Shown here: positions 14,975 to 22,870 of the stretch, piece after piece
Position numbering within the stretch: the stretch's first letter is position 1
Layout: each line of letters begins with the position of its first letter
Origin: Chloroflexota bacterium
GTDB taxonomy: Bacteria > Chloroflexota > Dormibacteria > CF-121
DNA length: 32,031 nucleotides
NCBI GenBank assembly: GCA_005881425.1
Contig: VBIC01000067.1
Span: 1 to 32,031, forward strand
Direction: 5' to 3'
The notes under the pieces: generated by a model
Database searches by the model: none
Told to the model about the DNA's origin: nothing
What the model saw: the letters and a program-made list of their open reading frames with translations, nothing else
Program-made: the position numbers and the translations under genes

Positions 14975-15902
14975 ATGAATCGCAATCACGTCCTGTCGCA
15001 GGCGGTCGATGCCCGCTTCTACGAGAGCAAGCTCAAGGACTGGTACGAGAGGTCCAGCATCCGGACCAGTCCACGGCGCCTCCTGCTCAAAGAAGACGCT
15101 GAGGGGAAGGTCTACTTTCCTCCCGATCTGGTCCCGATCATCGGCCATCGACTGGTCCGAGACCAGGGTCAGGACGTCGCCCAGCGGTTGATCGTCCAGC
15201 ACCTCTACGCCTATCTGGACTTCACGGCCGCCCTCGAGCACGACGTCGTCAATCGGGTCACGCAGCGGATCGCCCAGCAGCGTGCGGGTTTCGAGCTGCC
15301 GCAGGCGATGGTGATGGACGCCTACAAGATCTACTGCGACGAGGCCTACCACGCGCTGTTCTCGGCCGACATCCGGGAACAGATCCACGCCGCCACCACG
15401 GTAGCGCCGCTCGGCTCCATGGGCGACTCCACCTGCCTGCGCCGCCTGCAGGTGGTCCTGGCAGGGCTTTCGCCCGATCTCCAGTGGCCGGCGGAAGTCT
15501 GCTTCTCGATCGTCTCCGAGACCCTGATCTCGGCCATCCTGAGCCGGGTGCCCCGCGACGCGAGAGTGGTCCCGACGATCCGGCTGGTGGTCGCCGACCA
15601 CGCCCGGGACGAGGCCCGCCATCACGCCTACTTCGCCAACCTTCTGGAGCGTGCCTGGCCGCAGCTGGACGCCGACCGCAAGGCCGTGCTCGGTCCGCTG
15701 CTGGCGGACTTCGTCCTGGTCTTCCTCGAGCCGGACCTCGCCGCCGTGCGAGGTCACCTGCTCCGAGACCTATCCGCAGGACCAGGTGCTGGCCTCGGTC
15801 CGCCGCGCCGCTCGGGCCACCCTGCGTCTGTTCGAACGCCAGGGCATCTTCGAGGACCCGGCGACCCGTGCGGCCTTCCAGGCCACCGGCCTCCTGGGCT
15901 GA
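14975..15902 (+). pseudogene. AurF-like diiron N-oxygenase, frameshifted near the C-terminus
   Basis: The protein reads as an AurF-type (p-aminobenzoate N-oxygenase family) diiron enzyme. Candidate iron ligands are all present: Glu in FTAALEHDVV, Glu and His in YCDEAYHALF, Glu in SIVSETLISA, and His/Glu/His in ADHARDEARHHAYF. Such enzymes oxidise aryl- or alkyl-amines to hydroxylamino or nitro groups. After FLEPDLAAVR (about 15755) the frame is lost; the expected C-terminus, CSETYPQDQVLASVRRAARA and on to FERQGIFEDPATRAAFQ, is in the +1 frame and stops at 15900-15902. The usual linker between these parts is also missing, fitting a short deletion of 3n+2 bases. Start chosen at ATG 14975 after GCGGGGGG; GTG 14957 is possible. 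It may be a real lesion or an assembly error. Confidence 0.65.
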
Positions 15903-15907
15903 CGCCC

Positions 15908-16681
15908 GTGCCGCGAAGTCCCGCGGGCGCGGCGCCGGGAAGGCTGGAGACGGCGGCTGGCGCCGTTCTGTGCTGTCCGGTCGACCACGGATCGCTGCTC
16001 CGGGAGCCGGACGGGCATCGCTGCCGCGCCTGCCACCGTCTCTTTAAGGAGGTCGACGGGCTCCCCGACCTGGCCTACTCGCCGCTGCCCGACGTCGACG
16101 GCCACGTGCCCTACCTCTGGAGCGACGTCTTCCACCTGGAGAACATCCTGCGTCAGCTCGTCCGTCCCCAGAGCGTTGTCCTGGAGGTCTGTTCGGGACC
16201 CAACATCGTGGTCCCGCTGCTGCTCAAGCGGCTGGACCGGGCGGTGACCTATCTCTCGATCGGGATCAACTCCGCTCACCTCCTCCAGCAGAGGCAAGGC
16301 GTGAACTTCCCGGTCCAGAGCATCCGGGGCGACGCCACCGCCCTGCCGCTGGCGGCGCAGAGCGTCGACCTCTACGTCGGCCATCACGCCATCAACGACA
16401 TCTGGCTGACCAAAGGGGAGGCGGGGGTGACGCGCTCCTACCACGAGATGCACCGCGTCCTCAAGGCCGACGGCTACCTGGTGCAGTCCGACTGCGTCCT
16501 GCAGCACGACAGCCGGGTCGGCGATCCATCGACCAAGCTGATCGGGCTGGGCAGCCTGGCCCGGTTCCTGGACGAGCGCCGCTACCGGTGGGAGCAGAGC
16601 AGCGGCGGCGAGCTCGACTGGATCGTTGCCTCGCCGACCCAGAGCCTCCGGATCGAGCCGTCCCCCGACTACTCCATCTAA
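15908..16681 (+). CDS. SAM-dependent methyltransferase with Trm112-like zinc N-terminus
   Basis: A 257-residue protein from GTG 15908, five bases after the AurF-like stop. Residues about 20-50 carry a Trm112-like pattern: CCPVDHGSLL, then CRACHRLFKEVDGLPDL. The class I methyltransferase core follows: VLEVCSGPNIVVPLLL as the SAM-binding glycine motif, RGDATALPLAAQSVDLYVGH as motif II-III, and EMHRVLKADGYLV. It should methylate a small molecule or protein in the cytosol; the acceptor is unknown. The upstream frame runs into this gene without a stop and would make an apparent 574-residue fusion, but that results from the AurF frameshift. Close coupling suggests both act on the same product (inference). 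Confidence 0.8.
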   Translation: MPRSPAGAAPGRLETAAGAVLCCPVDHGSLLREPDGHRCRACHRLFKEVDGLPDLAYSPLPDVDGHVPYLWSDVFHLENILRQLVRPQSVVLEVCSGPNIVVPLLLKRLDRAVTYLSIGINSAHLLQQRQGVNFPVQSIRGDATALPLAAQSVDLYVGHHAINDIWLTKGEAGVTRSYHEMHRVLKADGYLVQSDCVLQHDSRVGDPSTKLIGLGSLARFLDERRYRWEQSSGGELDWIVASPTQSLRIEPSPDYSI

Positions 16682-16700
16682 TACACTTGTCCTCACTCCC

Positions 16701-17618
16701 GTGCGCGATTCCCCGCGGCGTCCGCCTGCGTCCGAGGAGCCCGATCTCCCGCCCAACATCTTCATCGTCGGGCTGCTCCATCAGCTGAGGGCGGGCGGCT
16801 ATACGTTCACCGCCTGGCGGGTCTTCTGGCGCGACTCCTGGGTCCGGTCGCTCCAGATCATCCAGGAGCAGCCGGAGCTGCGCGCCTCCTGGCAGCGCTT
16901 CGCCCTGTCCGGGGTCACCGGGATCGTCCTGGCGACCGTGCTCGCGCTGCGCTTCCTGAGCCTCTCGGAGAGCCTCCTCTTCCTGCTCACCAGCCTGGCC
17001 TGGTGGGCGGTCCTGATGACCGACCTGGCCCTCCACCTGGGGCTGATGGTCAACCTGGAGAGCGGCGAGCTGGAGCGGGAGATCGGCTGGCCCAACCGGC
17101 TCACCGAGCTGCGCGCGTTCTCCTCGGTGTGGGTGGCCTGGGGAGCGCACTGGGTGAGCGCGGGCACCTACCTGCCACTCCTGGTGGTGTTCGGTGCTGC
17201 GGCGCTGAGCGACCTGCTCGACGGCTGGCTGGCCCGGCGCTGGCACCGGCCGACGCGGTGGGGACGCCTCTACGACCCCTTCATGGACGGCGTCTTCTTC
17301 AGCACCGCGTCGATAGCCCTGGCGGTGGTCGACATCATCCCCGACTGGCTGGCCGTGCTGGTCACGGTGCGCTACGCCTTTCCGGTGGTGGGTGCGATCG
17401 CCTTCCTCATCGTCCGCCGGCGAACGCCTCGAGTCCGGCACACGCCCTGGGGAAGGGCCTCCTCTGCCGCCATCGCGCTCATGGTCTTCGGCAGCGCGGC
17501 TGCGACCGTCTTCCACCTGCCCGTGGGCGTGATCGGTCCCATCCTCTTCAGCGCGGTACTGGTCACCACCATCGGGGCCTTCGTCAACATCCTGCTCCGG
17601 GGCATCGAACAGGCCTAG
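16701..17618 (+). CDS. CDP-alcohol phosphatidyltransferase family protein
   Basis: A 305-residue membrane protein from GTG 16701. The complete family signature D-G-x2-A-R-x8-G-x3-D-x3-D is present as DGWLARRWHRPTRWGRLYD followed by PFMD. These enzymes join a CDP-linked lipid to an alcohol (glycerol-phosphate, inositol, serine or similar) within the membrane. The protein is longer than most: about 130 residues with two membrane helices and charged segments (WRDSWVRSLQIIQEQPELR) precede the usual domain. TACACT at 16682-16687 is a -10-like box 13 bases before the start. The last residues form a hydrophobic helix and a short tail. Substrate not determinable. Confidence 0.85.
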   Translation: MRDSPRRPPASEEPDLPPNIFIVGLLHQLRAGGYTFTAWRVFWRDSWVRSLQIIQEQPELRASWQRFALSGVTGIVLATVLALRFLSLSESLLFLLTSLAWWAVLMTDLALHLGLMVNLESGELEREIGWPNRLTELRAFSSVWVAWGAHWVSAGTYLPLLVVFGAAALSDLLDGWLARRWHRPTRWGRLYDPFMDGVFFSTASIALAVVDIIPDWLAVLVTVRYAFPVVGAIAFLIVRRRTPRVRHTPWGRASSAAIALMVFGSAAATVFHLPVGVIGPILFSAVLVTTIGAFVNILLRGIEQA

Positions 17619-17639
17619 GGCTCTCGCGGCGCGCCCTCC

Positions 17640-17645
17640 TAGAAT
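17640..17645 (+). promoter_or_regulatory. -10 box TAGAAT of the substrate-binding lipoprotein gene
   Basis: TAGAAT ends 7 bases before GTG 17653, matching a leaderless start. An ATG at 17644 overlaps the box and is therefore an unlikely initiator. Confidence 0.45.
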
Positions 17646-17652
17646 GCTGAGC

Positions 17653-18924
17653 GTGCGTCGTCTTGCGACCCTCGCGCTCACCATCTCGGTGCTCGCGGGC
17701 TGCGGGCAGCCAGCCGCCGGTGGCAGTCAGGGATCGCGCGTCGGCGAATCGATCACGATCGGAACCCTCTTCCCGCTGAGCGGGGCCCAGGGGCCCCTGG
17801 CCCGGCGGGAGTACACCGGGGTCACGATCGCCCGCGACCTGGCCAACCAGGATGGCGGCGTGAGCGGCAGGCGGATCAGCCTGCTGCCGAGAGACCTGAG
17901 CGTTCGGGAAGACGCAGGCGCCCGGGTCCTGGAGCTGAAGTCCGCGGGCGCGGTGGCGGTCCTGGGCGCCTACTCCAGCGCTCTCTCGATGCCCGCCGCC
18001 GAGGCGGCCCAGTCCGCCGGCCTCCTCTACTGGGAGGCGGGCGCGGTCGCCGACCAGCTGACCGGGGAGGGGCATCCCCTGGTCTTCCGGGTGGGTGCCA
18101 CCGGCCATCAGCTGGGCGCCATGTCCTCGACCTTCGCCGCGCAGGTGATCGCGCCCCGGCTCCACCGGCGGCCCCAGGACCTGCGCCTGGTGATCGTCCA
18201 CAACCGCGATGCCTATCCCCAGGACGTCGCCGGCGCGGCCGAGGCCCGGGCCCGCGAGCAGGGGATCGTGGTCGCGGCCAGCGTGGCCTACGACGCCCAG
18301 CGTCCCGATTGGCCGCGGGTCCTGGCCCGGGTCGAGGCGGCCCGTCCCGACATCCTGGTGCTCGCCTCCTACATCCCGGACGGGGTCGCCTTCCGCCGGG
18401 CCATGCTGGCGCGGGGCCTCAGAGTCGAGGCCATGATCGGTTCGACCATGGCTCAGTGCGTGCCCGAGTTCGGCGCGCTGATGGGCAGGGACGCGGTCGG
18501 AGTCTTCGCCTCCGACCGCCCCACCAGCGGCTTCAACCCGTCCGCGCTCAACCCCGTGGGCCGCGACCTGTACCAGCGCTTTGCGACCGCCTACCGCAGG
18601 CAGGCAGGGTCCGAGCCGGACGAGGAGGCGCTGGCCGGCTTTTCCGCCGCCTGGACCCTCTTCCATTACGTGATGCCCGCCGCGGACCGGGCCGGCGGGC
18701 TGGATCCCGCCTCCCTGGCTCGGGCGGCCCGTGCCCTCGACCTGCCCGAGGGCACGCTCCCCGACGGCGCCGGGGTCAGCTTTGCCGCGCAGGGGCCGGC
18801 GATGGGCCAGAACCAGCGCGCGGCCAGCGTCATCTGGCAGTGGCAGGGTGTGCGGCACAGCGTGACCGTCTACCCGCCGGTCTTCGCCACCGGGACCCCT
18901 GGCTTCATCCCCTTGCCTGCGTGA
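17653..18924 (+). CDS. Branched-chain amino acid-type ABC substrate-binding lipoprotein
   Basis: A 423-residue exported lipoprotein. The start RRLATLALTISVLAGCGQ is a lipoprotein signal with lipobox LAGC. The mature part begins with ESITIGTLFPLSGAQGPLAR, and DLANQDGGVSGRRISLLPRD follows, the type I periplasmic-binding fold of the Leu/Ile/Val-binding (Peripla_BP_6) family. It would capture an amino acid, amide or similar small ligand outside the membrane. No permease or ATPase genes of this transporter type are in the window, so it is an orphan here and could be a sensor or share a transporter. GTG 17653 is preferred over ATG 17644 because it lies 7 bases after TAGAAT. The stop overlaps the next GTG. 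Confidence 0.85.
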   Translation: MRRLATLALTISVLAGCGQPAAGGSQGSRVGESITIGTLFPLSGAQGPLARREYTGVTIARDLANQDGGVSGRRISLLPRDLSVREDAGARVLELKSAGAVAVLGAYSSALSMPAAEAAQSAGLLYWEAGAVADQLTGEGHPLVFRVGATGHQLGAMSSTFAAQVIAPRLHRRPQDLRLVIVHNRDAYPQDVAGAAEARAREQGIVVAASVAYDAQRPDWPRVLARVEAARPDILVLASYIPDGVAFRRAMLARGLRVEAMIGSTMAQCVPEFGALMGRDAVGVFASDRPTSGFNPSALNPVGRDLYQRFATAYRRQAGSEPDEEALAGFSAAWTLFHYVMPAADRAGGLDPASLARAARALDLPEGTLPDGAGVSFAAQGPAMGQNQRAASVIWQWQGVRHSVTVYPPVFATGTPGFIPLPA

Positions 18925-19544
18925 TCGCCAGCGTGGGGCGGACCGGCGCCTGGCCGCAGGCCGGCCGGATCTCAGCCCTCGTGCTCCTGGCCGCCCTGGC
19001 CCGGGCCGCGATCGAGCCGATGGGGGAGGGGATGGCGACGGCGGCCTTCGCCACCGTGCTCCTGGCGGGCATGGTCTTGACTCGACCCACCTCCCCCTTG
19101 ATGGGAGAGGGTTGGAGTGGGGGTGCTGCTTATAGCCGCTGGAACACGGGACGGTCGCTGCTGGGCGGGCTGGTCGTGGCCGCGCTGATCGTGGCGCCGG
19201 GGCTGCCTGCGCTGGCCGGCGCCGGCGCCGGTCACGCCAGCCGCGGGCTCGACGGCTGGTGGGCATGGGCCGCGGTCACGGCGCTGGTGGCCACGCTGGA
19301 GGAGGTCGCGATCCGGGGCGCGCTCCAGGGCGCGCTCACGCGGGGGGCCGGCACCCTGCCCGCCATCGCCGCCGGCGCGGCGGTCTTCGCCCTCATCCAC
19401 CTGCCCCGCTACGGCCTGGGCGGACTCCCGCTCGACTTCGCGGTGGGCGTGGCCCTGGGGGGGCTGCGCGCTGTCTCGGGGCGCGTCCTCCCCTGCGCCG
19501 TCGCGCACACCGCCGCGGACTGGGCCGCGTGGTGGATGGCGTGA
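18921..19544 (+). CDS. CPBP-family intramembrane metalloprotease
   Basis: A 207-residue membrane protein starting at GTG 18921 (GTGA overlap). The three family motifs are intact near the C-terminus: EEVAIRG (EExxxR), AVFALIHLPRY (FxxxH) and AVAHTAADW. CPBP (CAAX protease and bacteriocin-processing) proteins cut substrates within the membrane. Between TM2 and TM3 the coding region carries an inserted palindromic repeat in frame, giving an odd segment RPTSPLMGEGWSGGAAYSRW that does not look like membrane protein sequence. The protein is otherwise short and the active-site part is unaffected, so it may still work. Substrate unknown. Confidence 0.8.
   Translation: MIASVGRTGAWPQAGRISALVLLAALARAAIEPMGEGMATAAFATVLLAGMVLTRPTSPLMGEGWSGGAAYSRWNTGRSLLGGLVVAALIVAPGLPALAGAGAGHASRGLDGWWAWAAVTALVATLEEVAIRGALQGALTRGAGTLPAIAAGAAVFALIHLPRYGLGGLPLDFAVGVALGGLRAVSGRVLPCAVAHTAADWAAWWMA
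19088..19124. repeat. Interspersed palindromic repeat inside the CPBP protease gene
   Basis: CCTCCCCCTTGATGGGAGAG (19090-19109) is an imperfect palindrome followed by a G-rich GTTGGAGTGGGGGTG flank. On the minus strand it reads as AACCCTCTCCCATCAAGGG, the kind of short interspersed repeat that in many genomes is translated as 'HPNPLPxGE'-like junk peptides. Only one copy is seen in this window. It adds about 20 codons without breaking the frame. Limits are approximate; no target duplication is recognisable. Confidence 0.55.
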
Positions 19545-20281
19545 GGCGCCGCGGCCCCTTAGTGGCGCTCGCGCTGGGCCTGGCGCTGGCCGCCCTGATC
19601 CACACCGCCTCACCCTCGCCGCCACTCTTCGACGGCCTCCCTCTTCCGCAGGCGCCCTATGCCTACTGCTCCCCGCCTTCGAACCTCGAGTCGAGCAACG
19701 TCCGGCCCGCCAGAGGACAGGCCGACTTCCCGGTGCAGAACGGCGTGGTCGCGGGCGGCAGCGTGCAGACCGACGAGTCAGCTCCCCAGGTCATCCTCTT
19801 CATCGGTGTCGACGAGCTCAAGGTCTCGCCGGGCGCGGTGAGCGCGCGGGTCACGATCGACCCCGTCTGCGCTGACCCGCCCCCGCCGCCTGGAGGCGCC
19901 CAGATCCGGGGCAACGTCTACCGGGTGAGCGCCGTCGAGGAGCCCGGCGGGCGGCCGGCCAGGGTGTCCGCCGCCTATCACCTGACCATGCGGGTGCCCC
20001 CCGGGCCCTTCAGCCACCTGCAGCTCTACGACGGGACGGCCTGGCACCCGCTTTCGACCTCGCTGGCGCCGGGGGGCAATCCCTACGCCGGCTCCACGCT
20101 GGCCCAGATGGGAGAGCTGGCCGCGACCGCGACCTCGGGCGGGGAGAGCCCGGTTTCGGTGGTCCTGCGCTGGCTGGGCAGCTTCGGCGTCCTGGCCCTG
20201 GTGGTCCTGTTTGGGATAATCGCGCTCGTCCAGGAGATCCGCCGGCGACGCACCCAGGGACGAGAACGGAGGACCGGATGA
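19541..20281 (+). CDS. Exported membrane-anchored protein of unknown function
   Basis: A 246-residue protein from GTG 19541, overlapping the CPBP stop. An N-terminal signal or anchor (GPLVALALGLALAALI) is followed by about 170 extracytoplasmic residues with alternating beta-like patterns (QVILFIGVDELKVSPGAVSA, VNYRVSAVEEPGG-type strands) and then a C-terminal membrane helix (WLGSFGVLALVVLFGIIALV) with a basic tail QEIRRRRTQGRERR. Two cysteines (CSPP and VCADPP) could form a disulfide. I do not recognise a family. Position just before a FedA-like membrane protein and CtaG suggests a part in the same envelope or oxidase-assembly process. Confidence 0.7.
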   Translation: MRRRGPLVALALGLALAALIHTASPSPPLFDGLPLPQAPYAYCSPPSNLESSNVRPARGQADFPVQNGVVAGGSVQTDESAPQVILFIGVDELKVSPGAVSARVTIDPVCADPPPPPGGAQIRGNVYRVSAVEEPGGRPARVSAAYHLTMRVPPGPFSHLQLYDGTAWHPLSTSLAPGGNPYAGSTLAQMGELAATATSGGESPVSVVLRWLGSFGVLALVVLFGIIALVQEIRRRRTQGRERRTG

Positions 20282-21612
20282 TCCACGGCCTCGTCTGGCT
20301 GCATGCCTTCGGGACACGCTACGACCTGCCCGCACCCCTCTACCTCTATCTCCTCGGGGCGGGCGCAGTCGTCTTCGCCACCTTCCTCTTCGTCCTCTCC
20401 CGTCCGGTGCTGAGGCAGGCGCGGACGCCGGCCGAGGATCTGCCCCCGGTCCCACCCACCCCGGCCTGGCCGGGGTGGCTGATGGCTGCCATCGGCGCGC
20501 TGCTGGCCTACGCCGGGCTGTTCGGGACCCAGAGCGTGCCCGACAGCATCCTGCCCACCGCCTTCTGGCTCGTCTTCTGGATCGGGGTCCCGATCAGCAT
20601 CGCCATGGTCGGCGACTACTGGCCCTACGTCAGCCCGCTGAACGTGATCGCCCGCACCATCGGGGGGCGCGCCCGACGGCCCTACCCGCGCACCCTGGGA
20701 GTGTGGCCGGCCGTGATCCTCTTCTTCCTCTTCGCCTGCGGTGAGCTGGTCTTCAACGCGATGGCCACGCTGCCCGCGGCGACCGCCCTGATCATGATCG
20801 CCTACGCCGTCTTCACGGCGTCGATGAGCTGGATCTACGGTGCGGAGTCATGGCTGCGCCGGGGCGAGGTCTTCTGTGTTCTCTTCGCCACCTGGGGCAG
20901 GCTGGGCTGGTTCCGCTTCGGCTCGCCGGGGCGGCCTGGATTCTTCGGCGGGCTGGAGCGGCCGTTCACTCCGACGGTGGACCGGCTCACCTTCGTCCTC
21001 CTGCTGCTGGTCTCGGTCAGCTTCGACGGGCTGCTGGCCACCCCGGCCTGGAAGAGCTTTCGGGCGGAGCTGCCGGGCACGCTTCAGCCCGGCCAGCCCG
21101 GTTATGCGGTCTTCCTGATTCTCGTCTTCATCCTGCTGACGGGAGTGATCTGGGCCCTGTTCGGCGGCTTCGCCCTGGCGGTGAAGGCCGTCGGCCGCCT
21201 GGATGGGTCGGTCCTGGGGGTCATGGCTGGACTCGTGCCCTCGGTGGTCCCGATCGCCTTCGGCTACCTGGTGGCGCACAACCTCGACTACCTGGCCATC
21301 AACGGGCAGCTGCTGATCCACCAGGCCTCCGACCCCATGGGAACCGGGCTCAACATCTTCGGCGCGGCCGGCTACGAGCCCAACCGCAACCTGGTGCCGA
21401 CGGCGTTCATCTGGTACTTCCAGATCCTGCTCATCATCGGGGTCCACGTCGCAGCGGTCGTCCTGGCCCACGGCTATCTCGGTCGGGCCGCGCGCTCGGC
21501 GGAGCAGGGCAAGCGGGCCGAGTGGCCCTGGATCGCGGCCATGGTCGGCTACACCATGTCCAGCCTCTGGCTGCTGGCGCAGCCTATCGTCCAGGAGGGT
21601 ACCAAGGGCTGA
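20278..21612 (+). CDS. FedA-like (fenitrothion-hydrolase-family) integral membrane protein
   Basis: A 444-residue protein with about 10-11 helices, overlapping its neighbours at both ends. The beginning HGLVWLHAFGTRYDLPAPLY and the following long hydrophobic segments resemble the integral membrane family named after the actinobacterial fenitrothion hydrolase FedA. Members are widespread and often lie next to ctaG, as here. The organophosphate activity was described for one protein; the normal role is unknown, so that name should not be read as function. Conserved-looking polar sites include DYWPYVSPLNVIAR (about 113-126) and HNLDYLAINGQ (about 336-346). Linked to respiratory-oxidase assembly only by gene order. 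Confidence 0.6.
   Translation: MIHGLVWLHAFGTRYDLPAPLYLYLLGAGAVVFATFLFVLSRPVLRQARTPAEDLPPVPPTPAWPGWLMAAIGALLAYAGLFGTQSVPDSILPTAFWLVFWIGVPISIAMVGDYWPYVSPLNVIARTIGGRARRPYPRTLGVWPAVILFFLFACGELVFNAMATLPAATALIMIAYAVFTASMSWIYGAESWLRRGEVFCVLFATWGRLGWFRFGSPGRPGFFGGLERPFTPTVDRLTFVLLLLVSVSFDGLLATPAWKSFRAELPGTLQPGQPGYAVFLILVFILLTGVIWALFGGFALAVKAVGRLDGSVLGVMAGLVPSVVPIAFGYLVAHNLDYLAINGQLLIHQASDPMGTGLNIFGAAGYEPNRNLVPTAFIWYFQILLIIGVHVAAVVLAHGYLGRAARSAEQGKRAEWPWIAAMVGYTMSSLWLLAQPIVQEGTKG
21593..21599 (+). promoter_or_regulatory. Shine-Dalgarno site deciding a CTG start for ctaG
   Basis: AGGAGGG lies inside the end of the upstream gene, 9 bases before CTG 21609. No ATG, GTG or TTG occurs in the ctaG frame between this site and the conserved N-terminal region. 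Confidence 0.55.
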
Positions 21613-22412
21613 TCCCACTCCACGCCGCGCTCGGCCTCGGGACCTGGTCCTGGGACCCGACCGTCATCCTGGGCACGCTGGCGCTGGGCGCGGCCTACCT
21701 CTGGCTCGCCCGCGGCCGGTCCGCGGGCGCTGACGCCTGGCCGCCGCTCCAGCGGCTCTATTTCAGCCTGGCGCTGCTGACCCTCTTGCTGGCCCTCGAG
21801 TCGCCCATCGACGTCGGCGGCGACCGCTACCTGTTCAGCTTCCACATGCTGCAGCACGTCCTGCTGGCCATGGTGGCGCCGCCATTGCTCCTGCTCGGCC
21901 TGCCCCAGCGTTGGCTGGCGATCGACCGGCTGCGGCTGACCCCGCTCAGCGCCAACCTGCTCTTCACCGGGGTGCTCGCCGTCTGGCACCTTCCTTTCCT
22001 CTACGAGGCCACCCTGCGGACGCCGCCGCTGCACGTGGCCGAGCACCTCACCTTTCTCGGCGCGGGGGTGATCTTCTGGTGGCCGGTGGTGGGACCCGCC
22101 GGGCGCCACAGCCTGACCGCGATCGGCAAGATCGCCTACCTGGGCTTCGCGGGCGTGCCTCCGACCGTGCTCGGGATCGCCTTCATCATGTCCCGCAGCG
22201 TGCTCTATCCCTTCTACGCCGCCGCGCCGCGGGTCCTGCCGCTGTCGCCGATCGACGACCAGCGGCTGGCGGGCCTGGTCATGTTCGGGCTGGGCAACAT
22301 CATCTATTTCCTGGCCATCTCGGCCATCTTCTTCGGCCTCGACGACAAGGCGGCGACCGCGGGTGACGAGGCGATGGAGGGCGCCGAGATCGGTGCGAGA
22401 ATGAAGGCATGA
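21609..22412 (+). CDS. ctaG: Cytochrome c oxidase assembly protein CtaG (caa3 type)
   Basis: A 267-residue protein with about seven membrane helices. The signature ESPIDVGGDRYLFSFHMLQH then VLLAMVAPPLLLLGLPQ (about residues 60-97) identifies the CtaG_caa3 family, needed in Bacillus to assemble the caa3 oxidase. FTGVLAVWHLPFLYEATLRT and HVAEHLTFLGAGVIFWWPVV are also typical. The start is unusual: the frame has no ATG/GTG/TTG before the conserved part. CTG 21609, overlapping the previous TGA (CTGA), follows AGGAGGG by 9 bases and gives the natural N-terminus LIPLHAALGLGTWSWDPT. No oxidase subunit genes are in the window. The stop overlaps the Fur-family start. Confidence 0.88.
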   Translation: MIPLHAALGLGTWSWDPTVILGTLALGAAYLWLARGRSAGADAWPPLQRLYFSLALLTLLLALESPIDVGGDRYLFSFHMLQHVLLAMVAPPLLLLGLPQRWLAIDRLRLTPLSANLLFTGVLAVWHLPFLYEATLRTPPLHVAEHLTFLGAGVIFWWPVVGPAGRHSLTAIGKIAYLGFAGVPPTVLGIAFIMSRSVLYPFYAAAPRVLPLSPIDDQRLAGLVMFGLGNIIYFLAISAIFFGLDDKAATAGDEAMEGAEIGARMKA

Positions 22413-22849
22413 CCTCGAGGGCGTCCGCGACCGAGGCGCTGCACACCTCGGGCTACCGGCTGACCATGCAGCGGCAGTTCGTCTGGGATACGCTGCGCCA
22501 GGCCACCGAGCACCTGAGCGCGGAGCAGATCTGCTCCCGGATCCGCCGCCGCTTCCCGCGCTTCAACCTGGCCACCACCTACCGGTCGCTGGAGGTCCTG
22601 GAGGAGCTCAGCCTGGTGAAGCAGACCCGGATCGGCGGCCGCGGCTACTACGAGCTGGCCCAGGACGGCCAGGACCATTACCACCTGCTCTGCGACCAGT
22701 GCGGTTCGACCGTCGACATCGAGGGCGACCACATGGTGCCGGTGCTCCACCACATCACCCAGGACCATGGTTTCGTCGCGTCCGCCGCGGACCTGGTGGT
22801 TCACGGCCGCTGCGCCAAGTGCCAGGCCAGGGCCGACCGGGTGCCGTGA
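22409..22849 (+). CDS. Fur-family metal-dependent transcriptional regulator
   Basis: A 146-residue protein of Fur length whose ATG overlaps the ctaG stop. The winged-helix DNA-binding part covers about residues 10-80, with the recognition region NLATTYRSLEVLEELSLVKQ. The dimer domain has HYHLLCDQCG (H90, H92, C95, C98) and CAKC (C135, C138), two CxxC pairs that normally hold structural zinc. Fur-family repressors sense iron, zinc, manganese or peroxide. A VIT1/CCC1 iron/manganese-type transporter follows, so iron or manganese control is the most likely role (inference). No clear Fur-box inverted repeat is visible in the 21 bases before that gene. Confidence 0.9.
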   Translation: MTSRASATEALHTSGYRLTMQRQFVWDTLRQATEHLSAEQICSRIRRRFPRFNLATTYRSLEVLEELSLVKQTRIGGRGYYELAQDGQDHYHLLCDQCGSTVDIEGDHMVPVLHHITQDHGFVASAADLVVHGRCAKCQARADRVP

Positions 22850-22870
22850 TCCCTCTGAGAGGATGGGCGG

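Noticed and set aside
14957-16681. Single 574-codon frame joining the AurF-like and methyltransferase parts
   Set aside because: The middle (GHLLRDLSAGPGAGLG onward) is out-of-frame junk; the true AurF C-terminus and its stop lie in another frame, and the methyltransferase has its own GTG start.
17584-19266. Long minus-strand open frame containing a NPLPSRGRW peptide
   Set aside because: The peptide comes from the interspersed palindromic repeat; the rest is a shadow of the lipoprotein and CPBP genes.
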